From Chryseosolibacter histidinae (lineage in GTDB: Bacteria; Bacteroidota; Bacteroidia; Cytophagales; Cyclobacteriaceae), in contig NZ_JAHESF010000027.1 of NCBI RefSeq assembly GCF_018598225.1, forward strand, positions 30,508-94,507: a stretch of 64,000 bases of DNA, read 5' to 3'. Positions 26,778 to 34,868 of the stretch are shown here, in pieces; position 1 is the first letter of the stretch, and the number at the start of each line of letters is the position of its first letter. Below the pieces are notes generated by a model that was given only the letters and a program-made list of their open reading frames with translations, had not been told where the DNA came from and searched no databases. Position numbers and translations under genes: made by a program.

Positions 26778-28322
26778 GTGAAGCAACCTCTTTTGATCGG
26801 AATTTTTTGTCTGTTGGCTTGCAAATCTTTCGGTCAGAATGGCCATAACCTGGTCTTCCCCGACTCTGCAGGCTGGAATATTTTGAAAGAGAACCAGGAA
26901 CTGACATTTAAGGTCAGAACCACCAGCGCCGACCCGGCAAGGTTCTCCATCGAAGGCACTGAGAACACCGGCATCCAGTTCGATTCACTTGGAAACTTCC
27001 GCTGGAAACCATCTTTTGATCTGGCAGACCGTGTGTCGAAGACCAAAGAGGTCAGCGTCATCTTCCAGGCCGACTGGCCCGACAACAAACGCGTAAGGCA
27101 GTCCATCACCTTCACCGTGAACCATGTGAACAGGCCTCCCGTAGTAGAAGATCTTCCGGTCTTTTATGTGAAACAATCCACGAGCAATACGTACCAGATA
27201 TCCGCCGATTATGTGTATGACCTGGATGGCGATCCGCTTGTGTTCAAGTCTATTCAGTCGCAGATGCCTGAGGGATCGAACCTTTCACAGCAGGGGCAAC
27301 TTTCATGGAACCCATCACGCGGCCAGTTTGCTTCGTTGAAGAGCAGCCCGGTGTTCATTGAGTTCATTGTTCAGGACCAGCCCGATAAAGCCGAGACCAA
27401 AGGAAGGATCAAGATCGCGCAGACGCAGCAAGACCTTCCGTCAGAGATCATGATCGTGCCCGGCGATTCGTTGTTCACCATCAAGGAAGACGAGACCCTG
27501 AACCTGAAGATCTACATCTCCGATCCCAATGGCGATGACAATGTGAACAATGCTGGCTTCGTCTCCAACGATAAGCGTGTGCCCATCTATGCCTTGAAGG
27601 GAAACACCGCGCTCCAATACGAGTTCACGTGGAGTCCGGGTTACGATTTTGTTGACGATGTGCAGGGCTCGCTTACAACGGAGCTGACGTTCTTTGTGCT
27701 GGATAAATCCAACAACCGTACGCAGCGCAAGATCCGTATCAGGGTCAACGATGCCGAGAACCTCATCAAGAAAGACAATCATCTTTTCCAGAAATACCGC
27801 AGCAACCTGGTGGAGGCGCTGATGCTGATCCAGCAGTTGGATGCCAACCAGAAGAAGCTGAACCAGGATTATAAGCAGGCCAGGAAGGGCAAGAAGAACC
27901 GCTCGATTGTCAATGCCTCGTTGGGTGCCGTTACAGGTCTTACGCCCATGGTGGTTGATAACCCTGATCAGTCCAAGATCGTGTCAGGTGTGGGTGGTAC
28001 CACAGTGCTCACGTTGGGCACGCTTGAAGCCACGGAAGTGATCGGCCGTTCAAAGGAGGCTATCATGGACAAGATCAAGAACACCATCGACATCCGTAAC
28101 CGGGCGCAGGCGGCTGGAGACGAGTTTGCCCGCAAATATGCCCTGAAGCTGGCCCGGCGCAACTCAGAATTTGACAAGGACATCGAAAAGCTGCGGGCTG
28201 TGCTTAACGATCAGCGCATTGTGCTGCTGGAGCTGGATGCTTATTCCAAGAACGCCAGCCGTGTAGATGACAAGGAGATCAAGAAGGTATTTCTTGATTA
28301 TGCTGAAGAAACCGGTAAATAA
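26778..28322 (+). CDS. Large exported protein with Ig/cadherin-like repeats and a helical C-terminus
   Basis: 514 residues from a GTG start (26778) with signal peptide MKQPLLIGIFCLLACKSFGQ. Residues about 25-330 contain three beta domains sharing FRWKPSFDL, LSWNPSRGQ and FTWSPGYDF, the putative-Ig/cadherin repeat pattern. Residues about 340-510 are helical and charged with a glycine-rich hydrophobic hairpin (VSGVGGTTVLTLG). Surface or periplasmic location is expected; no enzyme motif is seen. No named family recognised. Confidence 0.72.
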   Translation: MKQPLLIGIFCLLACKSFGQNGHNLVFPDSAGWNILKENQELTFKVRTTSADPARFSIEGTENTGIQFDSLGNFRWKPSFDLADRVSKTKEVSVIFQADWPDNKRVRQSITFTVNHVNRPPVVEDLPVFYVKQSTSNTYQISADYVYDLDGDPLVFKSIQSQMPEGSNLSQQGQLSWNPSRGQFASLKSSPVFIEFIVQDQPDKAETKGRIKIAQTQQDLPSEIMIVPGDSLFTIKEDETLNLKIYISDPNGDDNVNNAGFVSNDKRVPIYALKGNTALQYEFTWSPGYDFVDDVQGSLTTELTFFVLDKSNNRTQRKIRIRVNDAENLIKKDNHLFQKYRSNLVEALMLIQQLDANQKKLNQDYKQARKGKKNRSIVNASLGAVTGLTPMVVDNPDQSKIVSGVGGTTVLTLGTLEATEVIGRSKEAIMDKIKNTIDIRNRAQAAGDEFARKYALKLARRNSEFDKDIEKLRAVLNDQRIVLLELDAYSKNASRVDDKEIKKVFLDYAEETGK

Positions 28323-28446
28323 GGGCCATTTTTGTTGGGCCAGGCTTTGCTGAATTTCCGGAAACCTATACATTTGCAGTCCCAAAATAAGCATAGACCC
28401 AACACACCGGCCTTCCCCGCTACTGGCGGATGCAGGGCGGATAAAC

Positions 28447-28531
28447 AGAGGAGTGGTAGAGTGGTTTATTGCACCGGTCTTGAAAACCGGAGACGTGAAA
28501 GCGTCCGGGGGTTCGAATCCCTCCTCCTCTG
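28447..28531 (+). tRNA. tRNA-Ser(UGA)
   Basis: Acceptor AGAGGAG (28447-28453) pairs with CTCCTCT (28524-28530). The anticodon arm CCGGT-CTTGAAA-ACCGG gives anticodon TGA. A long variable arm and T loop TTCGAAT are normal. A healthy chromosomal tRNA, unlike the array further on. The integrase gene starts about 250 bp after its 3' end, so it is the likely integration site. Confidence 0.95.
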
Positions 28532-28558
28532 CTGAGTAGTAATCAAACAAAATCAAAA

Positions 28559-28590
28559 CCTCGAAATCCCGCTGATTTCGAGGTTTTTTT
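28559..28590 (+). terminator. Rho-independent terminator after tRNA-Ser
   Basis: CCTCGAAATC (28559-28568) pairs with GATTTCGAGG (28574-28583), followed by TTTTTTTG. Confidence 0.88.
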
Positions 28591-28778
28591 GTTTTTAGGC
28601 CCACCAAAATCGAGCAAAATATCATGATCCCTTGGTGCCATTGTGGTGCCAAGCGAGCCGAGCGTAATTCTGGCACCAGAAACCAGTGTAAAACGCAGTA
28701 AATCAACTAGTTCACTAAATGGACATCTTGATTTTAAGGCTTTAGATGGGAAACTTAACCATTTAAACAAATAGGATT

Positions 28779-30020
28779 ATGAGACAGACGATTTCAGTGA
28801 AGTTCTTCGCCCGCACGGGCAGACTGACAAAGAATGGATTGGCGCCCGTATCCATGAGGGTAAACATCGGGCAGCAAAGGATCAACATCATCACCAAGAT
28901 GTATGTGAAACCGGAGGAGTGGTCGGTTGAAAAAGGTAAACTCAAAACCAGCACCGAAGAAGCGCGCAGAATAAACCGCATACTCGAAGGCTTCCAGCTC
29001 AAGGCATTCGACTACCAGCGCGAACTCATGAACGAAGGCAAGGAGGTCACCATCGACAATCTGAAAGCAAAGTGGTATGGCATCTCAGCTGAGAAGCCCA
29101 AGATGCTGATGGACGTGTTCACAGAACACAATGAGCAAATGAAGGCGTTGGTAGGTCAGGAGTTCTCACCCCTTACCCTTGAGCGTTATGAAACTTCTTT
29201 CCGGCACACCCAGGAGTTCATGCGCTGGAAATACAAGATCGATGACATCGACATCAAGCAGCTGAACTATGAGTTTATTTCCAACTACGAATTCTGGCTC
29301 AAGTCAGAGCGCAAGTGCGATCACAACACGGCCATAAAGTATTTATCGAACTTCAAAAAGATCGTGCACATCTGCGTGAAGAACGGATGGCTTACCCGCG
29401 ATCCGTTCGTTGGCTTTAAAATGTCGAAGCGTGAAGTGGAAAGGCCTTTCCTGGTAGAGGAAGAGTTGCACAAGATCATGAATAAAACATTCGTTGGGCA
29501 GCGCCTGAACCACGTCAGAGATATTTTCCTGTTCTGCTGCTATACCGGCCTGGCTTATGCCGATGTGCTGAAGCTGACCAAAGAACACATAACGACTGGC
29601 GTCGACGGCGAAAAATGGATCTGGACAAATCGCCAAAAGACGGACTCGGCTACAAGAGTGCCTTTACTTCCTCATGCACAGGAGATCCTTGATTGGTATC
29701 AGAACAATCCGGAGTGTCTGAACAAAGGAAGGCTGCTGCCGGTGCTCAGCAACCAGAAAATGAATTCTTACCTAAAGGAGATCGCTGATGCGTGTGGCAT
29801 CACTAAGAAGATGACTTTCCATACGGCCCGGCATACGTTCGCTACTACCGTAACGCTGACCAACGGCGTTCCTATCGAAACAGTCAGTAAAATGCTTGGG
29901 CATAGGAATCTGAAGACCACACAGCATTATGCGAAGATTCTCGATTTAAAGGTGAGTGAAGATATGGCGAAGCTCCGGAACAAGCTTGCTTCACGGGTAA
30001 TCACCCCATCTGAACAGTAA
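28779..30020 (+). CDS. Tyrosine recombinase (Bacteroidota-type integrase)
   Basis: 413 residues: N-terminal arm-binding domain (SVKFFARTGRLTKNGLAP), a SAM-like core-binding domain (MLMDVFTEHNEQMK), and the catalytic domain with CCYTGLAYADVLKL, FHTARHTFATT (about residue 350) and GHRNLKTTQHYAK ending in the nucleophile Tyr (about 386). It would integrate or excise the accessory region next to tRNA-Ser. Between the tRNA and this gene, TGGTGCCA motifs in both orientations (28634-28680) could be arm-binding sites. Confidence 0.93.
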   Translation: MRQTISVKFFARTGRLTKNGLAPVSMRVNIGQQRINIITKMYVKPEEWSVEKGKLKTSTEEARRINRILEGFQLKAFDYQRELMNEGKEVTIDNLKAKWYGISAEKPKMLMDVFTEHNEQMKALVGQEFSPLTLERYETSFRHTQEFMRWKYKIDDIDIKQLNYEFISNYEFWLKSERKCDHNTAIKYLSNFKKIVHICVKNGWLTRDPFVGFKMSKREVERPFLVEEELHKIMNKTFVGQRLNHVRDIFLFCCYTGLAYADVLKLTKEHITTGVDGEKWIWTNRQKTDSATRVPLLPHAQEILDWYQNNPECLNKGRLLPVLSNQKMNSYLKEIADACGITKKMTFHTARHTFATTVTLTNGVPIETVSKMLGHRNLKTTQHYAKILDLKVSEDMAKLRNKLASRVITPSEQ

Positions 30021-30056
30021 TTAACAGTAATCATCAGTTCTTAACAGTATTTAATA
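30015..30056. repeat. CAGTAATTAACAGT repeat, copy 1
   Basis: Reads cagtaattaacagtaatcat and cagttcttaacagta just after the integrase stop. A near copy lies at 52733-52771 after the gene at 52006, and a short piece (agtaattaacagc) at 62976. Confidence 0.6.
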
Positions 30057-30640
30057 TGAACAGAATTGTAATCTATCTCGAAAGTAAGGAAGTGGTTTTC
30101 CACGGCGCGCTGATACTCATTATTCTTTACGTACCTCACGCCGGCCACCTTTTTAAGCAGTTGGAGCACCTTGATATGAGCTTTTTCGGCTTTTCAGTGC
30201 TCAACTGGGTGTATGGCATAGCCCTGGCGGCTGTGATTGAGTTCATTATCCTGGTGTTTATCATCAACGGCTACCGGAACACTGGCAAGTTCTACGCGGT
30301 TGTGAGCTTCTTTCTGAATGCCTTCTACTACGACTATTGGTTTGTAGCCATCCAGGAGCCGACGATGGTTAATAAGAAGTTGGCAGGAATAAGTTTCCTG
30401 GTTTGCCTTACGCATTCTTTGTCGGTGTGGCAGTTGAGTGAGTTGTTCTATAACCGGCTAAAGGCGGAGAAGGTGGTTGAATATTGGTGCCCGGAATGTG
30501 AGGCGGGGCCGTTTCCAAATAAGCGATCTATGGAGGGACACATTTCGAAGGCGCATAAATACTATAGAAAGCATGAGGAGAATGGCAAGGCTTCAGGGCC
30601 TCTACTAAATGGTAATGGTCTTGGGCGATATGAAGTCTAA
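30056..30640 (+). CDS. Membrane protein with C-terminal C2H2 zinc-finger-like motif
   Basis: 194 residues. Four hydrophobic segments in the first about 135 residues, then a soluble tail with CPECEAGPFPNKRSMEGHISKAH, a CX2C...HX4H arrangement resembling a single C2H2 finger. Such a fusion is unusual in bacteria. 35 bp downstream of the integrase gene on the same strand. Function unknown; a cargo gene of the integrated element. Confidence 0.65.
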   Translation: MNRIVIYLESKEVVFHGALILIILYVPHAGHLFKQLEHLDMSFFGFSVLNWVYGIALAAVIEFIILVFIINGYRNTGKFYAVVSFFLNAFYYDYWFVAIQEPTMVNKKLAGISFLVCLTHSLSVWQLSELFYNRLKAEKVVEYWCPECEAGPFPNKRSMEGHISKAHKYYRKHEENGKASGPLLNGNGLGRYEV

Positions 30641-30741
30641 GTCGTAGTTCCCTTCAAATCTTTGTCATAAGCAGCAATAATCTCGCATTTTAGAAAGTTC
30701 ACTTTTTGTGAACTTTCTATTAGACTAAATCGTATATTTGG

Positions 30742-31074
30742 ATGAAGGTTCATTTGATTAGAAAAGAAACCATTGAGAGCTTTGTCGAGGCAAATGCACG
30801 GAGCAAGCCTTCGTTTGCTATTTGGCTCACGGCCGTGAAATATGCTGATTGGAATGCGCCTTCCGATATCAAGCAAACATTTGGGTCTGCCGACCTGATA
30901 GGCGGCGGTAGCAAGCGGGTAGTGTTTGATGTCGGAGGAAATAACTACCGGATGATCTGCAAATATGCATTCGGTGAAAAACAGGTTCACTTATTCATTT
31001 GTTGGATCGGCACCCATACTGAATATGATGCGCTATGCGATAACAATGAACAATACACGATAACGAATTACTGA
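30742..31074 (+). CDS. higB: HigB-type mRNA interferase toxin
   Basis: 110 residues, HigB_toxin family (RelE fold): MKVHLIRKETIESF start, FAIWLTAVKYADWNAPSDIK, then GNNYRMICKYAF and VHLFICWIGTHTEYD. These toxins cut mRNA at the ribosome. The antitoxin gene begins 2 bp after its stop, the toxin-first order typical of higBA. Confidence 0.92.
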   Translation: MKVHLIRKETIESFVEANARSKPSFAIWLTAVKYADWNAPSDIKQTFGSADLIGGGSKRVVFDVGGNNYRMICKYAFGEKQVHLFICWIGTHTEYDALCDNNEQYTITNY

Positions 31075-31076
31075 GT

Positions 31077-31463
31077 ATGGTAGCGCTGAAGTATAAAGTG
31101 ATCAAATCGAAAGGGCAGTACAAGGAATATATAAAGATCTTGGAAGAGCTCGTCGCTGCGGATTTTAAGAGCAAAGCGATGAAAGATGAGATTGAGTTGC
31201 TCACATTATTGATTGAAAGATGGGACGGAGAAAATAATTCGTTCGATGATGTTGATCCAATAACGCTTCTTCGTTCGCTAATGGAGGAAAAGGATTTAAA
31301 AGCAAAGGATTTGGTAGAAATTCTTGGTGTGAGTAAGGGTCTCGTTTCAGATATCCTCAATTATAAAAAAGGCCTCTCGAAAGAAATTATCCGAAGTCTG
31401 TCAGGTTACTTCAAAGTTTCTCAGGAGGCGTTTAACAAGCCGTACGAATTGAAATTAGTCTAG
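31077..31463 (+). CDS. higA: HigA-type antitoxin with XRE domain
   Basis: 128 residues. A helical N-terminal part binds the toxin. The C-terminal helix-turn-helix reads LLRSLMEEKDLKAKDLVEIL followed by GVSKGLVSDILNYKKG. It represses its own operon and neutralises HigB. Confidence 0.9.
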   Translation: MVALKYKVIKSKGQYKEYIKILEELVAADFKSKAMKDEIELLTLLIERWDGENNSFDDVDPITLLRSLMEEKDLKAKDLVEILGVSKGLVSDILNYKKGLSKEIIRSLSGYFKVSQEAFNKPYELKLV

Positions 31464-31876
31464 CACAAGTGCGTGGAAATTCGTGCATGTATAGTTGAGG
31501 TAACCGGCAGATCGAGAGTGCCAAAAACGTGTTACCCGAGTAGTTTTTTCTGGCTATTTTACTAGTACAAAAATACCAGCACTCCTTCTAATCGATTTTG
31601 ACAGAAAACGATCCTTACGGTACAAAAGATTTTAGGCTTTTCTAACGAAAGCCTAATAGCGGGTGAATTCTGAATTTACCGCAACTTAAATTTCAGGGAT
31701 CATTATTGCCGCATTGGATATATGACATTGCAAAAGAATTCTTCAATGTGATGAAAGCGGAGAAACTTTCAGACGAGTCGATCCATCCAATGTTGAAAAG
31801 GCGAAGGAATATAAGGGAAAAAAATGGGGTTGTAGGCCAAAAAAACGTTCTTTGCATTTGCCTAAATTACTTCATC
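31464..31876. other. 413-bp stretch without a convincing gene
   Basis: Between higA and the HNH gene. A 65-codon frame (31706-31903) starts MPHWIYDIAKEFFNVMKAEK but loses any protein-like character after residue 40 and runs into the HNH gene on the other strand; possibly a gene remnant. AT-rich, no RNA structure recognised. Confidence 0.4.
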
Positions 31877-32851
31877 TCATTTTATAAGTCCTGCTTCTTT
31901 TGAAATATCCTTATAGAGTTTAGCTAAAGGTCTTTTATTGATATCTCTGCTAAGTAAATAGTTCCCAGCAAGTACCCTATTGATGTGTTCTTCATCCAAA
32001 AAATTTGCCGGGTTGTTTGCTCCAAGAGATTTTAAGTACGCCTTGAATTTGGTCGTGTATATTTTTGCCCTTATGTAAATATCACCAACAATTTCCTTGT
32101 GATTTTCGTAGATGTCCTCTAAATGAAAACTTTTCAATTGATTTTCAAATTTTTGACTTTTCAGCACATCCTTTTTCCCCTTAAGTTTTAAGCGGAGCTG
32201 AATATGATTTGGATCAGAATATTTACTGGTAACGAATTTGATAATTGACTTTTTGTCTGTTTCGAAAATTCCGAAACTGTCGTAGCTATCTATATGTGGA
32301 TTTATCAATTCAGCAAGCGGAAAATCTTTCTTTGACTTTGATTGATTACAATGGCCGCAAGCAGGAATTAAGTTGTATAAAGACACGCTAAAGAATGGAT
32401 AGTCTTTCTTCGCAAAAAAATGATCAAATGTGTAAGCAGGTCTACCAGCCTTTTTAAGGTTAAGTGTAAATTGACTATTACAGTATAGGCATGCCTTTAC
32501 AGGCATTATTCGGCCAAGCCAACCTCCTTTCAATTTACTTTGTCTGAATCCTTTGTAGTTAAATATTTTTTCAAGTCGCTGTCTGAAATCTGGATTTGCC
32601 TGAATGTATTTCAATGTGCCATTTTTTTGGAATTTGGTAATCCACTTCTCTAAGACAACGGGATGTCCTGTTAAAAGCTCGTCAATATTGGTAATTAAAG
32701 TTGTCAGAATTGATCTTCTCTTAGCGTTTGTCGGGTGATACCTATTTAATCCATCCACTACATCTCCTTTTACTCTTCTTTTGTATTCATCTACGAACTC
32801 CGCTGCATTTGCATACCCATGGGTCTTATGCGGGATTAGGATTCTATACAT
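31877..32851 (-). CDS. HNH nuclease, Septu PtuB-like
   Basis: 324 residues from the ATG at 32851 (MYRILIPHKTHG), which overlaps the ATPase stop by 8 bp; an earlier ATG at 32902 would give a 59-bp overlap. The HNH zinc site reads CLYCNSQF (about 123), YTFDHFFAKKDYPFFS, then IPACGHCNQSKSKKD. This CxxC-DHF-CxxCNxxK layout is that of TIGR02646/PtuB-type nucleases. With the upstream ATPase it forms a Septu-like anti-phage pair. Confidence 0.82.
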   Translation of the reverse strand: MYRILIPHKTHGYANAAEFVDEYKRRVKGDVVDGLNRYHPTNAKRRSILTTLITNIDELLTGHPVVLEKWITKFQKNGTLKYIQANPDFRQRLEKIFNYKGFRQSKLKGGWLGRIMPVKACLYCNSQFTLNLKKAGRPAYTFDHFFAKKDYPFFSVSLYNLIPACGHCNQSKSKKDFPLAELINPHIDSYDSFGIFETDKKSIIKFVTSKYSDPNHIQLRLKLKGKKDVLKSQKFENQLKSFHLEDIYENHKEIVGDIYIRAKIYTTKFKAYLKSLGANNPANFLDEEHINRVLAGNYLLSRDINKRPLAKLYKDISKEAGLIK

Positions 32852-34844
32852 TCTTATTGGGATTTTTCTTTTTTCGAAGATCTTCAAGTTTTTTTTCCGC
32901 ATCAGCGATTTGCTGATCGATGTCGTCCGGCTGGTTCGTGTTGTCAGTGATAGTCAAATCATCAAACAAATCCTCAAGGCGACTTTGAATTAATGGTTCT
33001 CCTATAAGTTTAATCCGATTTAGAAGGAGGACGCTGCGGTCAGACGTGATCCCGGAGTGTTGGGCTTCTTCGATATCGGCCAATATCGTATTGATAAAAG
33101 TAAGTGCGAAATCGCCAACCAAGCCCTCACCCATAAAAAACGCATCTGCAAATAAGTCGTGGATATTAGCAGCAAAAGTTTGCTCATGGCTCTCTAAACT
33201 TCCGATATTTAGGGTTTTATTTTTTTCACGCGTTACAAAAATAATCCGCTCGCGTGGGATATCGGATACGACAAATGGCGAATGTGAAGTAAGGATAAGT
33301 TGAATTTTGCTTTCAGTTAAAAGGTTTAAGTAGTTTGTTATTCTAGCTATAAACCTTCTTTGCCATTTGGGGTGAAATCCAAGCTCAGGTTCATCTAATA
33401 GAAGGTAGAAGCAATTGATATTGGTTTCGCCATAAAAGAACGACTCTGCATTGTCTTCATCAAAATAATACTCCGAAATTGACGAAACTGCTTGTCGGTA
33501 AGCATAAAAAATTCTGGAGAAAATATCGAGATATGCTTTTTCGCCTGTACTCATATCCCTCCAATTGAGATCAAGAAAACTATATCCTCTTCTATCTGTC
33601 CTTTGAATGCTTTTGTTGTAAGCAGTTACTAGTTTAAGATCCCATTGATAGACCTCCAAAGCTTCGCTTACATCAATGTAAAAAAACGATGTGTCTTCGC
33701 TAATCGATTCTCTTCTATTAATACCACTATCAATCTTATTGAATACGAATTCTATAAACGAATTAAACTCGAATTGAGATTTGTCTATCCATTCTTGCTC
33801 AGCAAGGAATTGTCTTGCAGCAGTTATGTAGTCTTTCTTTTCAATTCCACTATAGTCATACTCTAATTCGTATGATTGATCACCGACAATTGCCAAATTA
33901 GAAAAATAATTCGCGATTAGGTTGATTACAAACCAAAGCTTAATCTTTTCAAGAACTGCTGATTTCTCTGTATCTCTGCCTTTTTTTGAAGCGGCACGAA
34001 TATTCGAGTTAACCTTTCCGAAAGCTTTAGTGCCCGAATCATTTAGTGCTTTGTATAATGATCTATTTGAGATCGACAACTCCCGTTCAAATGGCCGTGA
34101 TTTATTGTATCTGACTTGGATTATCGTTGGAAGTTGGAGGTCACTTAAATCGAACCGCTTATCTTGAGTGAGTTCGAATTGGCGTTTCGTATTTTTTAAG
34201 CGGTGTCGTTCTATCTGATCTAAATCCTCAGTATCATTTTTATCAACAGAGTCCTGAAAGACAAGGTAATTCGTTGATACGTCAATATATTGCTTGGCGT
34301 TTTTTATACCATCAGGATAATCCCTCAAGTCAAATGCAGGAGAATAGTAAATTAGTCTAATGTTTTTGAGGAACGGGATAGAATAATTGTTGACATAATT
34401 GTTTCTATCAAAACTGACGTTTACTTTGACAGGATTAGCAATCTCAAACGAATCTGTATTTTTGTCGACCCTAACGTCCCACTCCTTCAACAGTTTTCCT
34501 TTGCCGATTTCAAAAAAATCATGGACCGTGTGAATGATATTTTTTGATCTATCGTAAAAGCATGCAATAAATTTTTCGCCTACAAATAGATTGTTCCCGA
34601 GAATTCTTATCAGAGTTTCAAGCAAAGTAGTTTTTCCTGCCCCATTTGCGCCAACTATAGCTGTTAATTCACATATGTTTGGTCCATACAAGTTATCAAT
34701 ATATCCCTCTCTCAGAGAAACGATAACATCGATCCTTCTATTTCTGTCGTCTTGTGCAACATTAAATTGGAATTTGCCTGAAAAAGTCAGAGGCACTTTT
34801 TCGATTATTGACGCTCTTTCAAGCCAGACGTATAATAGTTCCAT
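32844..34844 (-). CDS. AAA ATPase, Septu PtuA-like
   Basis: 666 residues. Walker A IVGANGAGKTTLLET (about 66-80), an ABC-type signature region DMSTGEKAYLDIF, Walker B YLLLDEPELGFHP (about 480) and a switch-like ILTSHSPFVVSD. Overall an OLD/SMC-type ATPase of the kind that pairs with an HNH effector in Septu. The C-terminal about 30 residues are a charged helix (QQIADAEKKLEDLRKKK). The start lies 24 bp after the hsdR stop, so the pair is probably part of the restriction operon. Confidence 0.82.
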   Translation of the reverse strand: MELLYVWLERASIIEKVPLTFSGKFQFNVAQDDRNRRIDVIVSLREGYIDNLYGPNICELTAIVGANGAGKTTLLETLIRILGNNLFVGEKFIACFYDRSKNIIHTVHDFFEIGKGKLLKEWDVRVDKNTDSFEIANPVKVNVSFDRNNYVNNYSIPFLKNIRLIYYSPAFDLRDYPDGIKNAKQYIDVSTNYLVFQDSVDKNDTEDLDQIERHRLKNTKRQFELTQDKRFDLSDLQLPTIIQVRYNKSRPFERELSISNRSLYKALNDSGTKAFGKVNSNIRAASKKGRDTEKSAVLEKIKLWFVINLIANYFSNLAIVGDQSYELEYDYSGIEKKDYITAARQFLAEQEWIDKSQFEFNSFIEFVFNKIDSGINRRESISEDTSFFYIDVSEALEVYQWDLKLVTAYNKSIQRTDRRGYSFLDLNWRDMSTGEKAYLDIFSRIFYAYRQAVSSISEYYFDEDNAESFFYGETNINCFYLLLDEPELGFHPKWQRRFIARITNYLNLLTESKIQLILTSHSPFVVSDIPRERIIFVTREKNKTLNIGSLESHEQTFAANIHDLFADAFFMGEGLVGDFALTFINTILADIEEAQHSGITSDRSVLLLNRIKLIGEPLIQSRLEDLFDDLTITDNTNQPDDIDQQIADAEKKLEDLRKKKNPNKNV

Positions 34845-34868
34845 ATGCTAATGTCATTATCAATACTT

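Noticed and set aside
31706..31903. 65-codon frame before the HNH gene
   Set aside because: First 40 residues look protein-like but the rest does not and it overlaps a well-supported gene; at best a remnant.
31877..34844. Retron with ATPase/HNH effectors
   Set aside because: No reverse transcriptase gene is present nearby, so a plain Septu-like pair is the better call.
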